Position numbers and translations under genes: made by a program
The notes under the pieces: model-generated
Database searches by the model: none
Seen by the model: the letters and a program-made list of their open reading frames with translations, nothing else
Told to the model about the DNA's origin: nothing
Source: Elusimicrobiota bacterium
GTDB taxonomy: Bacteria; Elusimicrobiota; Elusimicrobia; UBA1565
Direction: 5' to 3'
Assembly (NCBI GenBank): GCA_041660925.1
Contig: JBAZVI010000009.1
Span: 62,001-126,000, forward strand
Length of the DNA: 64,000 nt
In this document: piece by piece, positions 34,175 to 42,635 of the stretch
Numbering within the stretch: the first letter of the stretch is position 1
Layout of the letters: each line of letters opens with the position of its first letter

Positions 34175-35398
34175 ATGATGACCGGCACCAAGGTCCTCAC
34201 CTTCATCCTCGCCGGCGGCAAGGGCCAGCGCCTGGAGCCGCTCACCCTCGAGAACCCCAAGCCCGCCGTGACCTTCGGCGGCTCCTACAAGATCGTCGAC
34301 TTCACGCTGAGCAACTGCCTCAACTCCGAGATCCGCAACATCTACGTCCTCGTCCAGTACAAGTCCGCCGAGCTCATCCGCCATCTGCGCGACGGCTGGC
34401 AGATGTACTTCTCCACCGCCCGCGGCGAGTACCTCGAGATCATCCCGCCCCAGTACGCCGGCACCGACGAGGCGTACATGGGCACGGCGAACGCCATCTA
34501 CCAGAACCTCTACCTCATCGAGCAGGAGAAGCCCGACTACGTCCTCATCCTCGCCGGCGACCACATCTACAAGATGGACTACCGGCTCATGCTCCGCGCG
34601 CACCACGACAACGACGCCGACCTCACCGTCGGAGCCGTCGAGGTCCCGCTGCGCGACGGGAACCAGTTCGGGATCATCCAGGCCGACGAGACCAACCGCA
34701 TCGTCGGCTTCCAGGAGAAGCCCGCGACCCCCTCGCCCATCCCGAACAACCCCGAGAACTGCTTCGCCTCGATGGGCATCTACGTCTTCAAGCCCCAGGC
34801 CCTCGCCGAGATGCTCCGCCGCGACGCCGAGGACCCGCACAGCAACCACGACTTCGGCAAGAACATCATCACCCAGATGGTGCCCACGCACCGGGTCTTC
34901 ACCTACAGCTTCATCGACGAGAACCGCAAGACCACCAAGTACTGGCGCGACGTGGGGACGCTCGACGCCTACTACAACGCCAACATGGACCTCATCGGCG
35001 TCGACCCCATCCTCAACCTCTACGACGCCAACTGGCCCATCCGCTCGGCCCCCATCCAGGCCCCGCCGCCGAAGACCGTCTTCCGCGACGACGGCCGCAC
35101 GGGCATCGCCATCGACTCCATGCTCTCGCCCGGCTGCATCGTCAGCGGCGGGCGCGTCATCAACTCCATCCTCTCCCCCCGCGTCCACGTCCACAGCTGG
35201 ACGCACGTCGAGGACTCCATCCTCTTCGAGGGCGTGGACATCGCGCGCTACGCGAAGATCCGCCGCGCCATCATCGACGAGGGCGTGCGCGTGCCCGCCC
35301 ACGCCGAGATCGGCTACGACCTCGAGCGCGACCGCCGCCGCTTCTCGGTGACCGAGGCGGGCATCGTCGTCGTCGCCAAGAACTCCCGTTTCGACTAG
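34175..35398 (+). CDS. glgC: Glucose-1-phosphate adenylyltransferase
   Basis: 407 residues. The N-terminal nucleotidyltransferase domain has FILAGGKGQRLEPLT, PKPAVTFGGSYKIVDF (phosphate and allosteric region), GTANAIYQN, LAGDHIYKMDY, FQEKP and YWRDVGTLDAYY. A C-terminal left-handed beta-helix (PGCIVSGGRVINSILSPRV) completes it. It makes ADP-glucose for glycogen synthesis. No glgA or glgB is nearby. A TAAAAT box lies 12 bases before the ATG, so the 5' leader is very short. Confidence 0.96.
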   Translation: MMTGTKVLTFILAGGKGQRLEPLTLENPKPAVTFGGSYKIVDFTLSNCLNSEIRNIYVLVQYKSAELIRHLRDGWQMYFSTARGEYLEIIPPQYAGTDEAYMGTANAIYQNLYLIEQEKPDYVLILAGDHIYKMDYRLMLRAHHDNDADLTVGAVEVPLRDGNQFGIIQADETNRIVGFQEKPATPSPIPNNPENCFASMGIYVFKPQALAEMLRRDAEDPHSNHDFGKNIITQMVPTHRVFTYSFIDENRKTTKYWRDVGTLDAYYNANMDLIGVDPILNLYDANWPIRSAPIQAPPPKTVFRDDGRTGIAIDSMLSPGCIVSGGRVINSILSPRVHVHSWTHVEDSILFEGVDIARYAKIRRAIIDEGVRVPAHAEIGYDLERDRRRFSVTEAGIVVVAKNSRFD

Positions 35399-35416
35399 GT
35401 TGGGAATCCCCCCCCT

Positions 35417-35477
35417 CCATCAGTCCGAATCCCCCTCGAAGACCATAGAGGGTTGCCGAGGGGATTCGGACTGATGG
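35417..35477. repeat. 22-bp inverted repeat containing the next gene's start codon
   Basis: The arm at 35417-35438 is complementary to 35457-35477 with one bulged C and an 18-base loop. The right arm contains ATG 35474 of the oxidoreductase gene. In RNA the start codon would be paired. It may terminate glgC transcripts or control initiation of the following gene. Confidence 0.65.
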
Positions 35478-36574
35478 AACAGGTCGATGTCGCCGTCGTC
35501 GGCGCCGGCGTCGTCGGACTCGCGCTCGCGGCCCGCCTCTCGCGCGACGGACGCTCCCTCGCCCTCCTCGAGTCCCATCCCCGCCACGGCGTCGAGACCT
35601 CCAGCCGCAACAGCGAGGTCGTGCATGCCGGCCTCTACTACCCCCCGGGCACGCTCAAGAACCGCCTCTGCCATGAGGGACGCCGCATGCTCTACGCGCT
35701 GGCCCCGGAGGCGGGCGTCTTCGTGAAGCGCACGGGCAAGCTCATCGTAGCCGCCGAGTCCTCGGAGCTCCCGGCGCTCGCCGAGCTCTGCCGCCGCGCC
35801 GAGGAGGCCGGGGCGGAAGGCCTGGAGGCGCTCGACGGAGCCGGGGCCCGCGCGAAGGTCCCCGGGCTCAGAGCCGCGGGCGCCCTGTGGAGCCCCGAGA
35901 CCGGCATCGTGGACAGCGAGGAGCTCATGCTCCACTTCCGCCGCCGGGCCGAGGAGCAGGGGGCTTTCCTCCTCTTCTCATCCCCCCTCACCGCGGCCGA
36001 GCGCTCCGGCGCCTCCTACGAACTGACCTTCGGTCCCTCGGGGGAGAAGGTCCGCGCGCGCTTCGTCGTCAACGCGGGGGGGCTCCACGCGGACAAGGTC
36101 GCCGCCCTCCCCGGCCTCGACGCCGAGGCCGCCGGCTACCGCCTGCGCTGGTGCAAGGGCTCCTACTTCCGCTCCCGCAGAGACCTCGGGATCGCCCATC
36201 TCGTCTACCCGCTGCCCGAGCGCCACGGCCTGGGCGTCCATCTCACCCTCGACCGCCGCGGCGGCGCGCGCTTCGGCCCCGACATCGAGTTCGTGGAGAC
36301 GCTGGACTACGAGGTGGATGAGGCCAAGCGCGAGCGCTTCGCCGAGGCGGCGCGGCGCTACCTGCCCGGCATCGGCCCGGACGATCTTGTCCCAGACACA
36401 TCCGGGATCCGGCCCAAGTTAGCAGCGCCGGATTCCGGATCCGCCGACTTCATCATCAACGAGGAGAGCGCCCGCGGCCTGCCCGGCTGGGTCAACCTCG
36501 TCGGCATCGAGTCGCCCGGCCTGACGGCCTCGCCGGCCATCGCCGAGCACGTCGCGTCCCTTCTCGGGCTCTGA
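35474..36574 (+). CDS. lhgO: FAD-dependent oxidoreductase, L-2-hydroxyglutarate oxidase-like
   Basis: 366 residues. The Rossmann FAD motif is VAVVGAGVVGLALAARLS, followed by ETSSRNSEVVHAGLYYPPGTLK, a segment strongly characteristic of the LhgO/L2HGDH family, and a C-terminal FAD motif region (GLPGWVNLVGIESPGLTASPAIAEHV). It probably oxidises L-2-hydroxyglutarate to 2-oxoglutarate with electrons passed to quinone or oxygen. Glycerol-3-phosphate dehydrogenase-like activity is the main alternative. The start is ATG 35474, after an in-frame ATG at 35453 that would place the hairpin in the coding region. Confidence 0.83.
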   Translation: MEQVDVAVVGAGVVGLALAARLSRDGRSLALLESHPRHGVETSSRNSEVVHAGLYYPPGTLKNRLCHEGRRMLYALAPEAGVFVKRTGKLIVAAESSELPALAELCRRAEEAGAEGLEALDGAGARAKVPGLRAAGALWSPETGIVDSEELMLHFRRRAEEQGAFLLFSSPLTAAERSGASYELTFGPSGEKVRARFVVNAGGLHADKVAALPGLDAEAAGYRLRWCKGSYFRSRRDLGIAHLVYPLPERHGLGVHLTLDRRGGARFGPDIEFVETLDYEVDEAKRERFAEAARRYLPGIGPDDLVPDTSGIRPKLAAPDSGSADFIINEESARGLPGWVNLVGIESPGLTASPAIAEHVASLLGL

Positions 36575-36576
36575 AG

Positions 36577-39291
36577 TCAGCTCTTCCCGAGAGAATCCGC
36601 CCACTTCCGGGCGTTCTCTATCAGCCCGGAGAACCCTCTGGCCGCGGGAACCTTGGCCGCGGGGACCTGGGTCTCGATCCCGATGGACTTGAGGAAGGCC
36701 TCCTCGTTGGGCTTGCGCCCCAGGAAGTCCTCGACGTCCTTCATCTCGTCGCGCGTCCCTCCCCGACTCAGAACCTTATCGCGCAGCTCCCGGCCCGCGC
36801 GCTCGTCGTAAGGATCCTTCTGGAAGCGCGTGTAGAGGTCCTGTGCGTAGACCAGCGACCAGAGGTAGCTGTAGTAGCCCGCGTCGTAGCCGCCGTTGGC
36901 GATGTGGGCGAAGCTGGCCTCCGGGATGGTCCCTTCGGTGGCCGGGATGTGGTTGATCTCCCGGCTCATCCTTCCCCAGAGCTCGGTCGTGTCCTGCGTC
37001 CCCTGCGTGTAGAGGGCCATGTCGTAGCTCGCCAGGAACGCCTGGCGCAGATACGTCACGCCGGTGTCCGCGTTCTTCGCCGCGATGAGCTTGCGCGCGA
37101 GCTCCGCCGGGATCTTCTTCGAGGGATCCCGGTAGTCGCCGGAGAGCTCGGCGAGGACCTTCTCGTTCCAGGCCCAGTTCTCGAACATCTGCGAAGGCGT
37201 TTCCACGAAGTCCATCACGGTGTTGAAGCCCGAGAGACTGTGGTAGCTCGAGCGCCCCAGCGTGTTGTGCATGAGGTGCCCGAACTCGTGGAAGATCGTC
37301 TCCACTTCATCGTGCGACAAGAGCGAAGGCTTCTCCTTCGACGGCTTGTCCATGTTCGCGACCATCGCCGTGACCGGCAGGCGGTAGGAGCCATCCTTCC
37401 GCTCATAGGCCGGGAGGATGTCCATGGCCGCGGCGTGGGTGTACTTCCCCTCGCGCGGATAGAGGTCCAGGTAGAACTGCCCGAGGGCCTCTCCGCTCTT
37501 CGCGTCCACGACCCGGTAGGTCTTCACGTCCGGATGCCAGGTCTTCGCGCCCTGGACCTCCTCGAAGCGCACGCCGAGCACCTTCTGATAGACGTCGAGC
37601 ATGCCGCCGACGACGCGCTCGGAAGGGAAATAGTTGCGGACCTCCTCCCGGTCCACGGCGTAGCGCTGCTTCATGCGCGCGTTGGAGTAGTACGCGACGT
37701 CCCAGGGATGCAGGACCCCGTCGGAGGCCTTCCCTTCCATGCCGTTCTTGAGCGCCAGGAGTTCGGCGCGCTCCGCGGCGGCCTTCCCCTCGAGCTTCCC
37801 GCGAAGGCGCTCGAGGAAGGCGGTCACGGTCGCGGGCGTCTTGGCGACACGGTCCTCGAGCATGAAGGAGGCGTGGTTCTCGTAGCCCAACAGCTTTGCG
37901 GACTCCTCGCGCAGTCGGATCATCTCCGCCAGGCGCTCCTTGTTCTCCTTGCCGCCGCGGTTGTTGAACAGCACGCTCACGGCCTTGCGCGCCTCCGCGT
38001 CCCTGCCGTTCTGCAGGAAAGGAAGGACGTCCGGATACTGCGTGCTCACCCGCCAGGTCTTCTCCGCGCCCTTCAGGCGCTCCTCGAAGTCGGCGGGCAT
38101 CCCCTTCGGCGGATCCTCGAGGGCGTCGCGCGTCAGGAGATACTTCTCGCCGACCTTCACGAGCCGCTCCTGGATGAAGGCCTTCGGCAGGCCTTCGAGC
38201 TGCTTCTCCGTCAGCAGATGCGCCTGCACGCGGGCGATGTAGCTCTCCGGCAGGCCCTCGAGCTGCTCCCGCCTCATGAGCACGAAATCCTTGGTCTCCG
38301 CCATGCGCTCCTCGAAGGCGGTGCCCAGGTCCACGAGCTTCTGCTGGATGCCCTTATAGCGCGCGCGCTCCTTCGCGGGCAGGTCCAGGCCGTTGTCCTT
38401 GAAGGCCTTCAGGGTCTGCTGCGCGAGCCGCGAGTCCTCCTCGTTCAAGGCCTCGCCGCGCGCCATCGCGGCCTTCATGGCCTTATAGAGGTCCTCGCGC
38501 ATGTAGACGTCCAGCATGAATTTGGACGCCTCGACCTCGCAGCGGCGGGAGGCGTCCCGCACGGCCTTCTCCGTCGACACCTGAGACAGGGCCAGCCGCG
38601 GCTTGAGCTTCTCCTTGTACTGCGCCAGCGCCCGGTCGAAGGCCGCGACGCTGTTCCTGAAATCCGGGGTCTTCTCCCGCGCCAGGGCGTCGAGGCCCGC
38701 GGAGAGCTCGACCTTCGCCTGTCCGCAGGCCTTGTCGATGTCCTGGGCCGCGGCGTTGAAATCGACCTGCGAATCGTCGAGGCGCCTGAGCGCGCTCCCC
38801 TTGCCCTCCAGCGTCGAGGGGACGACCGGGACCGCGTCCGTCTGGGCGGTCCGCGTTCGACCGTCGAACAGGAGCCCGTAGTCCCCGTTCTTCAGGGAGA
38901 CCTCGATCGGCTTCAGCCCTGCGGAGACCCCCGCGACGGGCACGAGCGCCGGCGCCGCCGGACCGGCCGCGCGTTCCTCGACGCGCAGGGCCTCGCCCCA
39001 GGCGCGGCGCAGGACCGTCAGGGCCTCCGTGCGGGCCTCCGGTTCGACGGCCCAGGAACCCGTCCGGGAGCAATAGACCCGTTCGGCCTCCGCGCTCTCG
39101 CGGAGCATCCCGGCGCCGAAGAGCCCTTCGAGGGCCGCTTCGGTCGCGGCCAGCCGGGGATCCCCCGCCCCCGTCCGCAGGAGGACTCGCACTCCGGCGT
39201 TCTCGCACGAGCCGGAGGGCTCCTGCGCGCGGGCGCTCGAGACGGTGCCGGCCAGGAGAATCCCCATCACTGCACGGATAAAGCGGTCCAT
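36577..39291 (-). CDS. Exported M3-family metallopeptidase with N-terminal extension
   Basis: 904 residues. A signal peptide (MDRFIRAVMGILLAGTVSSARAQ) is followed by an extra ~190-residue Cys-containing domain, then the thimet/oligopeptidase fold. HEFGHLMH is at residues 668-675, Glu697 is the likely third zinc ligand, and a C-terminal helical basket contains ANGGYDAGYYSYLWSLVYAQD. Family enzymes cleave short peptides. Usual length is about 680, so the N-terminal part is additional. GGAGG-type ribosome site (GGAGG 6 bases before ATG 39291) fixes the start. Export implies periplasmic peptide turnover. Confidence 0.9.
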   Translation of the reverse strand: MDRFIRAVMGILLAGTVSSARAQEPSGSCENAGVRVLLRTGAGDPRLAATEAALEGLFGAGMLRESAEAERVYCSRTGSWAVEPEARTEALTVLRRAWGEALRVEERAAGPAAPALVPVAGVSAGLKPIEVSLKNGDYGLLFDGRTRTAQTDAVPVVPSTLEGKGSALRRLDDSQVDFNAAAQDIDKACGQAKVELSAGLDALAREKTPDFRNSVAAFDRALAQYKEKLKPRLALSQVSTEKAVRDASRRCEVEASKFMLDVYMREDLYKAMKAAMARGEALNEEDSRLAQQTLKAFKDNGLDLPAKERARYKGIQQKLVDLGTAFEERMAETKDFVLMRREQLEGLPESYIARVQAHLLTEKQLEGLPKAFIQERLVKVGEKYLLTRDALEDPPKGMPADFEERLKGAEKTWRVSTQYPDVLPFLQNGRDAEARKAVSVLFNNRGGKENKERLAEMIRLREESAKLLGYENHASFMLEDRVAKTPATVTAFLERLRGKLEGKAAAERAELLALKNGMEGKASDGVLHPWDVAYYSNARMKQRYAVDREEVRNYFPSERVVGGMLDVYQKVLGVRFEEVQGAKTWHPDVKTYRVVDAKSGEALGQFYLDLYPREGKYTHAAAMDILPAYERKDGSYRLPVTAMVANMDKPSKEKPSLLSHDEVETIFHEFGHLMHNTLGRSSYHSLSGFNTVMDFVETPSQMFENWAWNEKVLAELSGDYRDPSKKIPAELARKLIAAKNADTGVTYLRQAFLASYDMALYTQGTQDTTELWGRMSREINHIPATEGTIPEASFAHIANGGYDAGYYSYLWSLVYAQDLYTRFQKDPYDERAGRELRDKVLSRGGTRDEMKDVEDFLGRKPNEEAFLKSIGIETQVPAAKVPAARGFSGLIENARKWADSLGKS

Positions 39292-39385
39292 TCCATTCCT
39301 CCGAGTACGCATATGAAGGATGGTAACAGGACCGACAGGACTCAATAAGGGACGGAAGTGCTTCTGAAGGGAATCTTATGTCCTA

Positions 39386-39406
39386 TTCGACTGTGTTGAA
39401 GTCGAA
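39386..39406 (-). terminator. Hairpin downstream of the RuBisCO-like gene
   Basis: TTCGACT and AGTCGAA form a 7-bp stem with a 7-base loop, 33 bases after the minus-strand TAA. No T-run follows. It is a weak terminator candidate. The rest of 39292-39438 holds only the probable promoter region of the M3 gene, with no gene seen. Confidence 0.35.
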
Positions 39407-39438
39407 CCGCTCTTAGTCACCGTCGGGTTTTCAGGCCG

Positions 39439-41034
39439 TTATGGAGCGACCGGGCGGTCGCGCTCGCGGTCGACGATGCAGAAGAAGCCGAAGGGCTCGG
39501 CGCCCTCGTTGCGCAGCTGGTGGGTCTCGAAAGGCCCGACGTAGCCGATGTCCATCCCCCCGAGCTCGACGCGCTTCTTCCCCTTCACCAGCACGCCGCG
39601 CCCGCGTACGCAGACGACCGTGTGGGTGTGCGCGTGCTTCTCGAGGCTCGTGTGCCCGCCGGGGGCGAGCTCGAAGTAGCGCAGGTCGAAGGCGGTCTTC
39701 TCGCCGTGCGCGCCCACGAGCTCCCGGCGGGAGACTCCCTGGAAGGGCAGCGTCTCGTCGGCCTTGTAGGCCGAGGCAGGACGGCCCTCCCAACTCCAGT
39801 CCGGGCGGAAGGCGAGGCGGTCGAGCACCGCGCCCTTCTTCGCGGAAGGCAGTTCGCAGGCGGAGGAGAACGCCTCCTCCGCGGAGGGCGCCTCGAGCCG
39901 CTCCTTGAAGAGCTTGCGCATCGCGCCGAGGAAGGCCTCGGTCCCCCGCCGGACGTCCTCGTGATGGGAGAGCAGCGCCCCCCCGACGAGGAAGACGCTC
40001 TCGGCGCCGTAGCGCTCGGCCATGCCGGCGAGACTCTCGAAGCGCATGCCGCCCGCGGGGGCGGGGAAGGCGGCCTTGAGCGTTCCCAGCGGCTCGGCGA
40101 GGCGGCGCGAGACGCCGGCGCAGTCCTCGGGCGTGAAAGCGAAGCGGCCGCCGGCGTTGGGGAAGATGGAGACGTCGGCGCCGACCAGGCGCATGAGCGT
40201 GCCGAGGTAGAGGCCGGGATCGACGCGGGGCTCGCGACCCGCGTAGAGCGTGCCCGAGAAGGCCGGGTGCGCCATGAGGACGAGCCCGTGCTTCTCGGCG
40301 AAGGACCGGGTGTTCTCGAGGCCGAGGATGGCGGGGCAGGCGAGGACGCCGCGCACGCCGAGGCCGTGGAGGGCGCGCAGGCGCTCCTCAAGCTCCTCCT
40401 GCGTCCCGGTCAGATGCGGCAGGTAGAGCGCGCGGCGGCCCGTGCTCCGGTCGGCCTCCTCCACGGCGCGCTGGCAGCGCTCGACGCGGCGCAGGAAGTC
40501 CGCGGGGGTCTCGTCGGCCAGGTTCTGGTCGTCCTTGACGATGTCGCCGCCGCCGAGCGCGAAGTCGCGCACGACCCGCTCGAAGTGCTCGAGGCCGGCG
40601 CCCATCGGCTTGACCGCGGTCGCCAGCAGCGGCCGGCCGTGCACGCCGAGCAGGCGCCGCAGGCCCTCGACGCCGTACCTCGGCCCCCGGAAGCGCGCGA
40701 GGAAGGCGTCGGGCAGACGCAGGTCGACGAGGCGCACCTCCGGATAGATGGAGACGTTGCCGAAGACGAGGTTGAGCAGCTGCGGCAGGCGCCCGCCGCC
40801 GAGCAGGGGGTTGTAGTCGATCTCGACGCGGTGGAGGTCCCGGGCGCCCGGCTGCGGCGCGACCGAGCGGACCCGGCCGACGATGCGCTCGCGCAGCGCG
40901 TCGTCCTTGATGAAGTCCTCGGGGACCTCGACGGTCTGCTCGAAGGCGATGGCGCGCGCGGCGCCCTCGGCATCCGCCGCCGAGCAGCGCACGAGGTAGG
41001 ACGCGCGGATGGGGTCGGCGGGCGCCGTCGTCAT
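39439..41034 (-). CDS. RuBisCO-like protein (form IV) fused to a C-terminal cupin
   Basis: 531 residues. Residues 1-380 are a RuBisCO large-subunit fold: ATAVKPMGAG (Lys142 at the K175 position, but Met144 where true RuBisCO has K177), GGDIVKDDQN (Lys167-Asp168-Asp169-Gln170, so the metal Glu is Gln), MAHPAFSG (His256) and PNAGGRFAF. These changes make it non-carboxylating. Residues ~400-531 are a cupin (YFELAPGGHTSLEKHAHTH; His505 in PFETHQLRN). In Rhodospirillum rubrum an RLP makes 1-methylthioxylulose-5-phosphate and a separate cupin releases methanethiol to give DXP. This single chain could do both steps. No other methionine-salvage gene is nearby. A TTGAGG/TAGACT promoter with a 17-base spacer lies 6 bases before the ATG. 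Confidence 0.88.
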   Translation of the reverse strand: MTTAPADPIRASYLVRCSAADAEGAARAIAFEQTVEVPEDFIKDDALRERIVGRVRSVAPQPGARDLHRVEIDYNPLLGGGRLPQLLNLVFGNVSIYPEVRLVDLRLPDAFLARFRGPRYGVEGLRRLLGVHGRPLLATAVKPMGAGLEHFERVVRDFALGGGDIVKDDQNLADETPADFLRRVERCQRAVEEADRSTGRRALYLPHLTGTQEELEERLRALHGLGVRGVLACPAILGLENTRSFAEKHGLVLMAHPAFSGTLYAGREPRVDPGLYLGTLMRLVGADVSIFPNAGGRFAFTPEDCAGVSRRLAEPLGTLKAAFPAPAGGMRFESLAGMAERYGAESVFLVGGALLSHHEDVRRGTEAFLGAMRKLFKERLEAPSAEEAFSSACELPSAKKGAVLDRLAFRPDWSWEGRPASAYKADETLPFQGVSRRELVGAHGEKTAFDLRYFELAPGGHTSLEKHAHTHTVVCVRGRGVLVKGKKRVELGGMDIGYVGPFETHQLRNEGAEPFGFFCIVDRERDRPVAP

Positions 41035-41091
41035 GCTTCAAGTCTATCGAATTGAAACCCTCCCCTCAACAACGTCGGGCGCCGCAAAATA

Positions 41092-41097
41092 TATACT
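41092..41097 (+). promoter_or_regulatory. -10 box for the 41107 lipoprotein gene
   Basis: TATACT on the + strand ends 9 bases before the ATG at 41107. It lies back-to-back with the minus-strand promoter of the RuBisCO-like gene (-10 TAGACT at 41041-41046, -35 TTGAGG at 41064-41069). Confidence 0.5.
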
Positions 41098-41106
41098 AGC
41101 GGCCTC

Positions 41107-42537
41107 ATGCGAAGAGGGCTCCCGGCAGGCGCCGCGCGGATCGTCCCCGTTCTCGCGCTCCTCGCGTCCGCGGCGTGCGGGCCCGCGCCGACGCTGGTCA
41201 AGCACGACCTCTGGAAGGACCTGAAGGGGCCGACGCCGGGAGAGTACCACCTCCTCCTCGTCTGGAAGAACCCCCGCTTCGGCGCGGGGGACGCCGCCGC
41301 CCTCACCCCCGAGGCCCTCGCCTCCGCCATCGCCGCGGAATCCTCGTCGCGCTCGCTGGGCCGCCTGCGCTCGTACCAGGTCGTCGAGGACTACGACGAG
41401 CTGGCCGCCTCCCTGCCGCTCTGGCGGCCCCGGGCCCCCGTCCTCCTCGTCGAGGCCTCGCCGGCCTCCACGCGCTCCTCCTCGAGCACCCTCGTCGGCT
41501 TCGGCGCCCGGGCCCGCTACCAGCCCTTCGTCTTCGACACGAGCACCGCCTGGAGCCGGGTGCAGTCCGCGCTCGAGGCGCCCTGGGGCTCGAAGCTCAA
41601 GGCCCGCGCCGCCGAGAAGACGCGCTGGCTCGCCGACAACTCCCTCTCCGTCTGCCGTTCCTTCGCGGCCGCGCTCTTCTCGGCCCTCCCGCTCGAGCCG
41701 CGCCCCTCCGAGCTCAAGCTGCGCAAGGGAAAGGGCGAGGGCATGGCGCGGGCCTACGACCTCGCGCTCTCCTCAGGCGACTGGGCGGGGGCCGCGGAGC
41801 AATGGGAGAAGGAGGCGGGCGCCGACTTCAAGAACGACGACGCCCTCGCCGACCTCTCGGTCGCGCGCGAGCTCCTCGGAGACTGGGACGGGGCGGCCGC
41901 CGCGGAGGAGAAGCGCAAGCCGTCCCTCTTCTCCTCCGACCGCGAGCGCCTGAGCATGCTGCGCGGGCTCTCCCTGCTCGGGACGCTCAAGGGGAAGCGC
42001 TTCGCCGCTCCAGGCGCGAGCGTGGCGGTGCTCCCGCTCGACAACGAGACCCCGGACCTCCAGGCGGCCGAACAGGTGCGCAAGCGCCTCGCTGAAGCGC
42101 TCAAGGACGCCGGCTACGCGCCGCTCGACATCCCCGCGCTCGACGAGAAGCTCCAGAAGGCGGGGTTCACCGACGCCGGCCAGCTCAAAGCCCTGACGCC
42201 GGCGAAGCTCGCGCGCCTCGTCGGCGCGGACCTGCTCGCGGGCGGCTCCGTCGAGGAGTTCCGGACCATCCCGCTCGGGATCTACTTCCGGCGCGAGGTG
42301 CGGGCGACGCTGAGGGTGATGGACGGACGGGAAGGGAAGGTCCTGTTCCAGAAGACGGCCGGGACCGTGAAGGAGACCTTGCCCGGAGAGTCCTCGGAGC
42401 TCGCCTCGGAACTCGTCGGCCTCATCGCCGGCAAGGCGAAGAACGACCCCCTGCCCGAGGAATCCGCGGAGACCTCACGGCGCTTCGTGCGCCCTTTCCC
42501 CCACTTCGAGATTCGAGAGCCGGGAACCCGTCACTGA
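41107..42537 (+). CDS. Lipoprotein with a DUF799/GNA1162-like C-terminal domain
   Basis: 476 residues. A lipoprotein signal ends at LLASAAC (Cys24). The N-terminal half is unassigned, with TPR-like helices around residues 215-290 (SSGDWAGAAEQWEKEAGA). The C-terminal domain (VAVLPLDNETPDLQAAEQVRKRLAEALKDAGYAPLDI, then LARLVGADLLAGGSVEEF) resembles the GNA1162/DUF799 or LpoB-type fold found in outer-membrane-associated lipoproteins. The last seven codons form one arm of a perfect 19-bp palindrome, so the C-terminus (FEIREPG) is dictated partly by DNA structure. Confidence 0.65.
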   Translation: MRRGLPAGAARIVPVLALLASAACGPAPTLVKHDLWKDLKGPTPGEYHLLLVWKNPRFGAGDAAALTPEALASAIAAESSSRSLGRLRSYQVVEDYDELAASLPLWRPRAPVLLVEASPASTRSSSSTLVGFGARARYQPFVFDTSTAWSRVQSALEAPWGSKLKARAAEKTRWLADNSLSVCRSFAAALFSALPLEPRPSELKLRKGKGEGMARAYDLALSSGDWAGAAEQWEKEAGADFKNDDALADLSVARELLGDWDGAAAAEEKRKPSLFSSDRERLSMLRGLSLLGTLKGKRFAAPGASVAVLPLDNETPDLQAAEQVRKRLAEALKDAGYAPLDIPALDEKLQKAGFTDAGQLKALTPAKLARLVGADLLAGGSVEEFRTIPLGIYFRREVRATLRVMDGREGKVLFQKTAGTVKETLPGESSELASELVGLIAGKAKNDPLPEESAETSRRFVRPFPHFEIREPGTRH

Positions 42538-42635
42538 GGATTCCCGGCTCTCGAATCTCAAACTCTGCTTAAGCCCGCTTCCTACTGAAAATCCGACTGA
42601 GTACGTTCCAATGAACGCGGATTTTCAGTAGGAAG
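42508..42635. terminator. Two perfect long hairpins between convergent genes
   Basis: Stem 1 is 19 bp (42508-42526 with 42541-42559), with the + strand TGA stop in its 14-base loop. Stem 2 is 18 bp (42578-42595 with 42618-42635), with the minus-strand TGA stop of the RDD gene inside its right arm. Both are perfect. No poly-U tail follows either. Position suggests one hairpin per converging transcript. Confidence 0.65.

Noticed and set aside
35453..35474. Upstream ATG 35453 as start of the FAD oxidoreductase
   Set aside because: It would add seven residues encoded by the hairpin loop and arm. The family N-terminus (VDVAVVGAG) needs only a few residues before it, and no ribosome site supports the earlier ATG.
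39439..41034. True CO2-fixing RuBisCO
   Set aside because: The K177 equivalent is Met and the metal-ligand Glu204 equivalent is Gln. No phosphoribulokinase or AMP-pathway gene is present.
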